The position numbers and the translations under genes were made by a program. A stretch of 64,000 bases of DNA, taken from positions 124,001 to 188,000 of the forward strand of contig NZ_CP081964.1 of NCBI RefSeq assembly GCF_019844075.1, read 5' to 3'. The notes under the pieces were generated by a model. The model saw only the letters and a list, made by a program, of their open reading frames with translations. It did not search any database and was not told the origin of the DNA. The first letter of the stretch is position 1; each line of letters begins with the position of its first letter. Origin of the DNA: Curtobacterium sp. TC1 (GTDB lineage Bacteria > Actinomycetota > Actinomycetes > Actinomycetales > Microbacteriaceae). Shown piece by piece: positions 58,522-64,000 of the stretch.

Positions 58522-59750
58522 TGTCGGCGGCAGCGTCGCTCGGGGTCAACACCGCGGCGGCGCTCGCCGTCGAGGACCGCGCCCTCGCGCACAACTACAG
58601 CCCGCTGCCCGTCGTCATCGCGTCGGGCTCCGGAGCGACCGTCACCGACGTCGACGGCAAGCAGTACCTGGACGGCCTCGCCGCGTACTCCGCGGTGAAC
58701 TTCGGCCACGGCAACCCCCGGCTGCTCGACGCCGCACGGGCGCAGCTCGACCGGGTCACGCTCACCAGTCGCGCGTTCGTCAACGACCAGCTCGGGCCGT
58801 TCGCGACCGCACTGGCGGCGTTGACGGAGACCGAGATGGTCCTGCCGATGAACACCGGTGCCGAGGCCGTCGAGTCCGCGATCAAGGTGTCCCGCGCCTG
58901 GGGTTACCGGGTGAAGGGCGTCCCCGCGGACCGCGCGACCATCATCGTGGCGTCCGGCAACTTCCACGGTCGCACCACGACGATCATCTCGTTCTCGGAC
59001 GACCCCTCCGCCCACGACGACTTCGGGCCGTTCACGCCCGGCTTCCGCGCCGTGCCGTACGGCGATGCCGATGCCCTGCGCGCGGCGATGGACGAGACCG
59101 TCGTCGCCGTGCTGCTCGAACCGATCCAGGGCGAGGGCGGCGTGGTCATCCCGCCGGAGTCGTACCTGCCTGACGTCCGCGCGGTCTGCGACGAGTTCGG
59201 TGCGCTGTTCGTCGCCGACGAGATCCAGTCCGGGCTCGGCCGCACCGGTCACACTCTCGCCGTGCAGCGCGTCGGGGTCCGCCCCGACCTCATCACGCTC
59301 GGCAAGGCCCTCGGTGGCGGCATCGTCCCGGTCTCCGCGGTGGTGGGCTCGCGGGATGTCCTGGGCGTCCTGCGCCCCGGTGAGCACGGTTCGACCTTCG
59401 GCGGCAACCCGCTCGCTGCGGCCGTCGGGGCCGAGGTGGTCGCGATGCTCGGCGAGGGCACGTTCCAGCAGCGCGCCCTCGACGGCGAACCGCTGTTGCG
59501 CGGACTGCTCGACGAGCTCGTCGGGCACGGCGTCGTGTCGCGCCGTGTCGCCGGACTGTGGGCGGGGATCGACATCGACCCCGCGCTCGGCACCGGCAAG
59601 GAGATCTCGAAGGACCTCGCCGACCGCGGGGTGCTCGTGAAGGACACGCACGGGTCGACGATCCGCTTCGCCCCGCCGCTGGTGGTGACCGACGACGAGT
59701 TGCGCACTGCGATCGGGACGCTGGCGGACGTCCTGGCCGCGCGCGCCTGA
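58521..59750 (+). CDS. rocD: Ornithine aminotransferase
   Basis: PLP enzyme that transfers the delta-amino group of ornithine to 2-oxoglutarate, giving glutamate semialdehyde, 409 residues. NTGAEAVESAIKVSRAWGY is the PLP phosphate site, VASGNFHGRTTTIISFSDD the family motif, and LFVADEIQSGLGRTG holds the cofactor aspartate. K262 (LITLGKALGGG) is the Schiff-base lysine, and HGSTFGGNPLAAAVG completes the site. The semialdehyde product is the substrate of the PutA dehydrogenase domain encoded 6 kb away. The ATG at 58521 overlaps the ddaH stop. A strong terminator follows. Confidence 0.94.
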   Translation: MSAAASLGVNTAAALAVEDRALAHNYSPLPVVIASGSGATVTDVDGKQYLDGLAAYSAVNFGHGNPRLLDAARAQLDRVTLTSRAFVNDQLGPFATALAALTETEMVLPMNTGAEAVESAIKVSRAWGYRVKGVPADRATIIVASGNFHGRTTTIISFSDDPSAHDDFGPFTPGFRAVPYGDADALRAAMDETVVAVLLEPIQGEGGVVIPPESYLPDVRAVCDEFGALFVADEIQSGLGRTGHTLAVQRVGVRPDLITLGKALGGGIVPVSAVVGSRDVLGVLRPGEHGSTFGGNPLAAAVGAEVVAMLGEGTFQQRALDGEPLLRGLLDELVGHGVVSRRVAGLWAGIDIDPALGTGKEISKDLADRGVLVKDTHGSTIRFAPPLVVTDDELRTAIGTLADVLAARA

Positions 59751-59775
59751 CGGGTTCGCTCCACGCGCTCGCTTC

Positions 59776-59826
59776 GTGAGCAGCAATGGTCGGGTCGCCA
59801 CACGGCACCCGACCATTCCTGCTCAC
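59776..59826. terminator. Bidirectional terminator, 20-base stem
   Basis: Arms 59776-59795 and 59807-59826 pair over 20 positions with one mismatch (core AATGGTCGGGT/ACCCGACCATT) around an 11-base loop. It lies 26 bases after the rocD stop and 10 bases beyond the stop of the convergent epimerase gene, so it can end both transcripts. Confidence 0.7.
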
Positions 59827-59836
59827 CGAGTGCGGC

Positions 59837-60829
59837 TCACACCGCCCAGCGCGTCGCCAGCTCGTCCATCAGGGCGTCGAGGCGCTCGTCGATCACCTGC
59901 TCCTCGGGGTGCGCCTCGTACCAGGAGATGACCTCGCGGACCCCCTGCCGGTAGGGCGTGCGCGGCCGGTACCACGGCACGAGCGACCGGATCTTGCTGT
60001 TGTCGAACACCGAGCTGTTCGCCTTGTCGCCGAGCAGCGCCGCACCCCACTCCGGGTCCACCGCGTTGATCGCGTCCGCCGGCACGTGCACGATCCGCAG
60101 GTCGTCGACGCCCGCCGCTGCCGCGATCTCGTGCGCGATGGCGTTCCACGTCGGTGCCTCGTCACTCGTGATCGTGAACGCCTCACCGATCGCCTCGGCA
60201 CGGTCGAGGAGCCCGGTGAACCCGACCGCGAAGTCACGGCTGTGCGTCAGCGTCCACAGCGAGGTGCCGTCCCCGGTGATGATGATCGGCTTGCCGGCGC
60301 GCATCCGCGCCACGGCGGTCCACCCACCGGTCAGTGGCAGCTTCGTCTCGTCGTAGGTGTGCGACGGCCGCACGATCGTCACCGGGAAGTCCTGCTCCCG
60401 GTACGCCTCCATCAGGAGTTCCTCGCACGCGATCTTGTCCCGCGAGTACTGCCAGTACGGGTTCTTCAGCGGCGTCGACTCCGTGATCGGCAGGTGCGTC
60501 GCCGGGGTCTGGTACGCGGAGGCCGAGCTGATGAACACGTACTGCCGCGTCCGTCCGGCGAAGAAGTCGATGTCGGCCTGCACCTGGTCCGGCGTGAAGG
60601 CGATCCAGTTCACGACGACGTCGAAGTGGCGGTCGCCGAGTGCGTCCGCCAGGGCGCTGCGGTCCGACACATCGGCCTGGAGGCGCGTCACACCCTCCGG
60701 GATCGGCCTGCCCCCGGTGGTCCCACGGTTCAGGACCGTGACGTCGTGGCCCTGTTCGGTCGCCTCCCGCACGCAGGAGGCGCTGATCACGCCGCTCCCG
60801 CCGATGAACAACACGCTCGCTCCGGTCAT
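59837..60829 (-). CDS. NAD-dependent epimerase/dehydratase-family protein
   Basis: Extended SDR enzyme, 330 residues. The N-terminal SVLFIGGSGVISASCVREATEQGHDVTVLNRG is the cofactor site with the GGSGxI variant seen in RNA-binding/Spc-type atypical SDRs. ISSASAYQTPATHLPITEST and YWQYSRDKIACEELL supply the Ser and Tyr-x3-Lys. VTIVRPSHTYDETKLPLTGGW and ITGDGTSLWTLTHSRDFAVG complete the substrate side. The product is unknown; a nucleotide-sugar reaction is possible but no sugar genes are nearby. ATG at 60829. Confidence 0.9.
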   Translation of the reverse strand: MTGASVLFIGGSGVISASCVREATEQGHDVTVLNRGTTGGRPIPEGVTRLQADVSDRSALADALGDRHFDVVVNWIAFTPDQVQADIDFFAGRTRQYVFISSASAYQTPATHLPITESTPLKNPYWQYSRDKIACEELLMEAYREQDFPVTIVRPSHTYDETKLPLTGGWTAVARMRAGKPIIITGDGTSLWTLTHSRDFAVGFTGLLDRAEAIGEAFTITSDEAPTWNAIAHEIAAAAGVDDLRIVHVPADAINAVDPEWGAALLGDKANSSVFDNSKIRSLVPWYRPRTPYRQGVREVISWYEAHPEEQVIDERLDALMDELATRWAV

Positions 60830-60887
60830 GGATGCTCCCTCGCTTCCGGCGGCACCTCTCCGTGTCGCACTCCTACCGATCCTGCAC

Positions 60888-61450
60888 CTACCCGTCGGGA
60901 CGGGCGCGGAGCACGGCTCGGAGCGAGGTGGTCTCCGCCGCCCACACCGCCGCGTGCGGGCTGATCCAGCCGAGCAGCTCGAGCGCGTAGTCGTGGTCCC
61001 GCTGCAGGTCACGTGCGTGGATGGGTTCGTGGTGCGCCGCCCGGTTCCGCACGAAGTGCAGTTGCTGCAGTCGCCGCGTCACCTCGCTCCGCCGCACGCG
61101 GAGGTTGTCCGGCCCGTGCGGGAAGGCCCTGTGCAGATCCGGCACCCAGAGCGAGGTGTGGTACCGCGATTCGACGAGATACCGCCAGAACCCGAAGGTG
61201 AGCTCGGCGATGACCCGGCCGTGGACTTCGTCGAGACGTCCGCGGTGCGACCCGCCGCCCAGACGCAGAGTTCTCGGTCGAGTGCGTTGCGCGCGACTAC
61301 CTCGACGACGCCGGTGAGTTCCATGATCGACGCCGCGGCTCGCATGTTCCACTCGTACAGGCGCAACGCGCCGGTCGAGGACCCCGTCCGCTCGGCGTAC
61401 GAACGGAGCCGATCGGCCGTGATCAAGCGCTCGAGCTCGTCTTCCTGCAT
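60888..61450 (-). pseudogene. Frameshifted Abi-like protein gene
   Basis: Two reading frames join to make one Abi-like protein. The first, from ATG 61450, gives LERLITADRLRSYAERTG, ALRLYEWNMRAAASIMELTG, then VVEVVARNALDRELCVWAA. The second continues as DEVHGRVIAELTFGFWRYLVESRYHTSLWVPDLHRAFPHG and QLHFVRNRAAHHEPI. The frames meet near 61228-61236, where one base appears to be missing. Abi-type proteins are linked to phage-abortive infection or toxin-like roles in some cases. Here it is probably inactive, unless the shift is programmed or a sequencing error. It is divergent from the aldo/keto reductase with about 190 bases of gap. Confidence 0.75.
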
Positions 61451-61643
61451 CACACCCCTGTCTGCTACCGTTGTCCACGAAGACCCCGGAACGATCCCTG
61501 GCCCAAGCCACATCGCCGGGGTTTCGTCTTCGCCTGTCGCTCCTGAAACATCAGCGTACAGTCACCGGCTCGCGCGGAGGTCCCGAGGACTACCGTCGCC
61601 GACGGAGCCGCACCGACGCGGCCACGACAGGAGTGACACGCAC

Positions 61644-62654
61644 ATGGAGTACCGCTACCTCGGCAACTCGGGCCTCAAGGTCTCCGAGATCACCTACGGC
61701 AACTGGCTCACCCACGCATCCCAGGTCGAGAACGACGCGGCGATCGCCTGCGTCAAGGCCGCCCTCGAGGTCGGCATCTCGACGTTCGACACCGCCGACG
61801 TCTACGCCAACACCGGCGCCGAGACCGTCCTCGGCGAAGCCCTCAAGGGGGAGCGGCGCCAGTCGCTCGAGATCGCCACGAAGGTGTTCGGGCCGACCGG
61901 GCCGAAGGGGCACAACGACACCGGGCTGTCCCGCAAGCACATCCTCGAGTCGATCGACGGCTCGCTCGGCCGCCTGCAGACCGACTACGTCGACCTGTAC
62001 CAGGCGCACCGCTTCGACCACGAGACCCCGCTCGAAGAGACCATGCAGGCGTTCGCCGACATCGTGCGCCAGGGCAAGGTCCTGTACGTCGGCGTCAGCG
62101 AGTGGACCGCTGAGCAGCTCCGTGCCGGCGCCGCGCTGGCGAAGGACCTCGGCTTCCAGCTCATCTCGAACCAGCCGCAGTACTCGGCGCTGTGGCGCGT
62201 CATCGAGGAAGAGGTGGTGCCGACCTCGAAGGAGCTCGGCATCTCGCAGATCGTCTGGTCCCCGATCGCGCAGGGCGTGCTGACCGGCAAGTACAAGCCG
62301 GGTCAGCCGCTGCCCGAGGGCTCGCGTGCCACCGACGACAAGGGCGGCGCGGACATGATCAAGCGGTTCATGCGCGACGAGGTGCTGTCCTCCGTGCAGG
62401 AGCTCGAGCCGATCGCGAAGGAGCTCGACCTGTCGATGGCGCAGCTCGCCGTCGCCTGGGTGCTGCAGAACGAGAACGTCGCGAGTGCGATCATCGGGGC
62501 GTCGCGTCCGGAGCAGGTGCACGACAACGCGGGTGCCGCTGGCGTCACGATCCCGACGGAGCTGCTCAGTCGGATCGACGATGCCCTCGGTTCCGTGGTC
62601 GAACGCGACCCGGCGAAGACGAACGACAGCAGCCCGAAGACCCGCGAGGCCTAG
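61644..62654 (+). CDS. Aldo/keto reductase (YghZ / potassium-channel-beta-like)
   Basis: NADPH-dependent carbonyl reductase, 336 residues, (alpha/beta)8 barrel. The catalytic tetrad is D49, Y54 (STFDTADVYANTGAE), K80 (EIATKVFG) and H122 (DYVDLYQAHRFD). The NADPH site is SPIAQGVLTGKY and IIGASRPEQVHDN. The N-terminal MEYRYLGNSGLKVSEITYGNW matches the YghZ-type subgroup that detoxifies aldehydes such as methylglyoxal. The ATG at 61644 has an AGGAG site about ten bases upstream. A strong terminator follows the stop. Confidence 0.94.
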   Translation: MEYRYLGNSGLKVSEITYGNWLTHASQVENDAAIACVKAALEVGISTFDTADVYANTGAETVLGEALKGERRQSLEIATKVFGPTGPKGHNDTGLSRKHILESIDGSLGRLQTDYVDLYQAHRFDHETPLEETMQAFADIVRQGKVLYVGVSEWTAEQLRAGAALAKDLGFQLISNQPQYSALWRVIEEEVVPTSKELGISQIVWSPIAQGVLTGKYKPGQPLPEGSRATDDKGGADMIKRFMRDEVLSSVQELEPIAKELDLSMAQLAVAWVLQNENVASAIIGASRPEQVHDNAGAAGVTIPTELLSRIDDALGSVVERDPAKTNDSSPKTREA

Positions 62655-62688
62655 CGCCGCCCCGGGCCAAGCCGCTCAGCCAACGGAA

Positions 62689-62716
62689 AAGGCCCCCTGC
62701 CGAAGCAGGGGGCCTT
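62689..62716. terminator. Perfect 12-base hairpin terminator
   Basis: AAGGCCCCCTGC (62689-62700) pairs perfectly with GCAGGGGGCCTT (62705-62716) around a CGAA loop. It ends the aldo/keto reductase transcript, lies 34 bases after its stop, and also faces the end of the minus-strand tRNA cluster. Confidence 0.75.
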
Positions 62717-62722
62717 CACCGG

Positions 62723-62795
62723 TGGCTGGACACGGCATCGATCCGTGGACCTTTCGATTTTCAGTCGAACGCTCTACCAACTGAGCTATCCAGCC
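62723..62795 (-). tRNA. tRNA-Phe (GAA)
   Basis: Cloverleaf on the minus strand: acceptor GGCTGGA/TCCAGCC, D arm AGCTCAGTTGGTAGAGC, anticodon arm TTCGA-CTGAAAA-TCGAA with anticodon GAA, T arm CACGG/CCGTG. The discriminator is A. CCA is not fully encoded (the genome reads CCG), so it must be added. Last of a Glu-Asp-Phe cluster. Confidence 0.93.
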
Positions 62796-62796
62796 G

Positions 62797-62873
62797 TGGC
62801 GACCCTGACGGGACTTGAACCCGCGACCTCCGCCGTGACAGGGCGGCACGCTAACCAGCTGCGCTACAGGGCC
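62797..62873 (-). tRNA. tRNA-Asp (GTC)
   Basis: Cloverleaf with acceptor GGCCCTG/CAGGGTC and anticodon stem CCGCC/GGCGG around CTGTCAC (anticodon GTC). T arm GCGGG and CCCGT flank TTCAAGT. Discriminator G, and CCA is encoded at its 3' end (62797-62799). It lies between tRNA-Glu and tRNA-Phe. Confidence 0.95.
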
Positions 62874-62926
62874 ATGTTGAATTGCTGTGGTGTTGCTCGG
62901 TACTACTTGCTCGCTCACTCGGAGAG

Positions 62927-62999
62927 TGACCCCAACGGGATTCGAACCCGTGCTGCCGCCGTGAAAGGGCGGTGTCCTAGGCCACTAAACGATAGGGCC
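62927..62999 (-). tRNA. tRNA-Glu (TTC)
   Basis: Cloverleaf with acceptor GGCCCTA/TGGGGTC and anticodon stem CCGCC/GGCGG around CTTTCAC (anticodon TTC). T arm CACGGGTTCGAATCCCGT. The discriminator is A and CCA is not encoded. Glu-tRNA is the substrate of HemA, but this tRNA gene is not near hemA. First of the cluster in transcription order. Confidence 0.95.
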
Positions 63000-63188
63000 G
63001 CAAGTGGTGCTTCGCGCTACCGATGGACAAGCATACGGATGCCCCGGGGGGTTCGCAAATCGGGCCCCGTTCCCGCGGAATCCCCGGCGTGTCGCGCCCG
63101 TCCGGCACTGGGTGTCGAGGTTGCGGTGCGAGCATCGTCGTCGGCTCCGCGCCCCTCGTCCGAGGGGCTGCGGGGCTGCGACACCTGT

Positions 63189-63244
63189 TGTTACTGTTGC
63201 GTCTGTTAACAGTGTTACGTGCGTGAGCCTTGCCGCGCTGTTAC
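63189..63244. promoter_or_regulatory. Cluster of TGTTAC/GTAACA motifs before the cell-wall gene
   Basis: TGTTAC occurs at 63189-63194, 63213-63218 and 63239-63244, and TGTTAACAG (part of the palindrome CTGTTAACAG, 63203-63212) lies between the first two. GTAAC-type repeats are known binding motifs of the actinobacterial MtrA regulator ahead of NlpC/P60 and Rpf genes. The match is by motif only. Confidence 0.35.
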
Positions 63245-63257
63245 GAAATCGAGATAC

Positions 63258-64000
63258 ATGTCGACCTCACCTTCGCTCTCCCTCCGCAACCGCAGCCGCC
63301 TCGTCGCCGCCGCGGTCGCCGTCGCGCTCGCGAGCAGCACCCTCGCGGTCCTCGCCCCGGCGACTTCGGCCAGCGCCGCGAGCTACCCGAGCTGGTCCGA
63401 GGTGCAGAAGGCCAAGTCCTCGACGAGTGCCCAGCAGGCGAAGGTCACCGAGATCAAGTCGCTCATCTCGTCGCTGAAGACCGAGGCCGCTGCCAAGCAG
63501 AAGGCCGCGCAGGCCGCCGGCGAGGCCTACCAGGCCGCGCAGAACAAGTACGACGAGGCGACGCTCGAGCAGAAGACGCTCCAGTCCCAGGCGGACGACG
63601 CCGAACAGACCGCCGCCCAGTCCGAGGAGCAGGCCGGCCAGCTCGCCGCGCAGCTCGGTCGGGCCAGCGCCAACGACGTGACGACCGACATCCTCACGCA
63701 CCCCTCGGACTCCGCTGACCTGCTCTACGAGCTCGGCGCCATGTCGAAGCTCAGCGAGCAGGCCGACGGCATCTACTCGCAGGCGTCGCAGGACCGCGGC
63801 ACCGCCCAGGCGCAGGCCGACAAGGCGGACAAGGCCAAGGCGGCCCTGGGTGACCTCGCCGACGCAGCCCAGTCGAAGATGCAGCAGGCCCAGGGTGCTG
63901 CCGACGCGGCGCAGACCGCCGTCGACGCCCAGAACGACAACGAGTCGCGGCTCGAGGCCCAGCTGACCGCCCTCACCACCAAGCAGCGCGGGGTCGAGGC
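63258..64000 (+). CDS. Secreted coiled-coil protein, N-terminal part of a likely NlpC/P60 cell-wall hydrolase (partial)
   Basis: Runs off the right edge of the window, so only about 247 residues are seen. A signal peptide (basic start SLRNRSRLVAAAVAVALASSTLAV, cleavage near TSASA) is followed by long heptad-rich helices with Ala, Gln, Glu and Lys (EIKSLISSLKTEAAAKQKAA; KMQQAQGAADAAQTAV). This matches the N-terminal coiled-coil of actinobacterial RipA/Cg2401-type peptidoglycan hydrolases, whose NlpC/P60 domain lies at the C-terminus. That domain is outside the window, so the assignment is inferred. The ATG at 63258 is the first after the TGTTAC cluster. Confidence 0.7.
   Translation, partial: MSTSPSLSLRNRSRLVAAAVAVALASSTLAVLAPATSASAASYPSWSEVQKAKSSTSAQQAKVTEIKSLISSLKTEAAAKQKAAQAAGEAYQAAQNKYDEATLEQKTLQSQADDAEQTAAQSEEQAGQLAAQLGRASANDVTTDILTHPSDSADLLYELGAMSKLSEQADGIYSQASQDRGTAQAQADKADKAKAALGDLADAAQSKMQQAQGAADAAQTAVDAQNDNESRLEAQLTALTTKQRGVE

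Overview
The window is about 70% G+C, uses GTG starts often, and packs genes into operons with 1- to 4-base stop/start overlaps. It carries a Glu-Asp-Phe tRNA cluster, NucS in place of MutS/MutL, and a coproporphyrin-dependent heme pathway that includes HemQ. This points to a Gram-positive actinobacterium, most probably family Microbacteriaceae; a Curtobacterium-like genome is my best guess from gene content only. I see no prophage, insertion sequence, CRISPR array or plasmid functions. This is ordinary chromosome with several promoter-level and repeat-level oddities.

Layout. 0.1-9.3 kb holds housekeeping and transport genes: a Nudix hydrolase, a VOC protein, a P-loop kinase, an NmrA-type reductase, three MFS transporters, a HAD phosphatase, NucS and a LacI regulator. 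9.3-12 kb holds three regulators (a CGNR zinc finger and two TetR), each with a conspicuous inverted-repeat site. 12-19.2 kb has a MATE plus flippase pair, a short unusual carbamoyltransferase facing an arginase-family protein, and a two-component system with its membrane protein. 19.3-27.6 kb has a PEP-mutase-family enzyme, two GNAT acetyltransferases, a nucleobase permease, an M13 metalloprotease coupled to a degenerate serine-hydrolase fold, a lipoprotein and a small repeat protein.

27.7-39.3 kb is the heme locus. hemA is divergent from hemE-hemY-(three small membrane-associated proteins)-hemQ-hemH-hemC-hemD-hemB-hemL-DIP1984. Together these take glutamyl-tRNA to heme through coproporphyrin. 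hemD carries an in-frame insertion containing a palindromic repeat that recurs at 48.4 kb, and it has no ATG, GTG or TTG start for its N-terminal part.

39.5-48.4 kb contains an ABC ATPase, a GntR regulator, an AcuI-type reductase, phosphofructokinase, an AlkA-like glycosylase with a 12-base minisatellite, and a yceI / ECF sigma / zinc anti-sigma operon behind a likely ECF promoter. 48.5-59.8 kb holds amino-acid catabolism: PutA with a divergent MarR, and an Lrp regulator divergent from a dimethylargininase and ornithine aminotransferase. The latter pair can feed arginine and ornithine carbon into the PutA branch through glutamate semialdehyde. Between them lie small oxidoreductases. 59.8-64 kb ends with an epimerase, a frameshifted Abi-like gene, an aldo/keto reductase, the three tRNAs and the start of a secreted coiled-coil cell-wall protein cut by the window edge.

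Boundaries come from reading frames, family alignments recalled from memory and start-site context. No database search was run.
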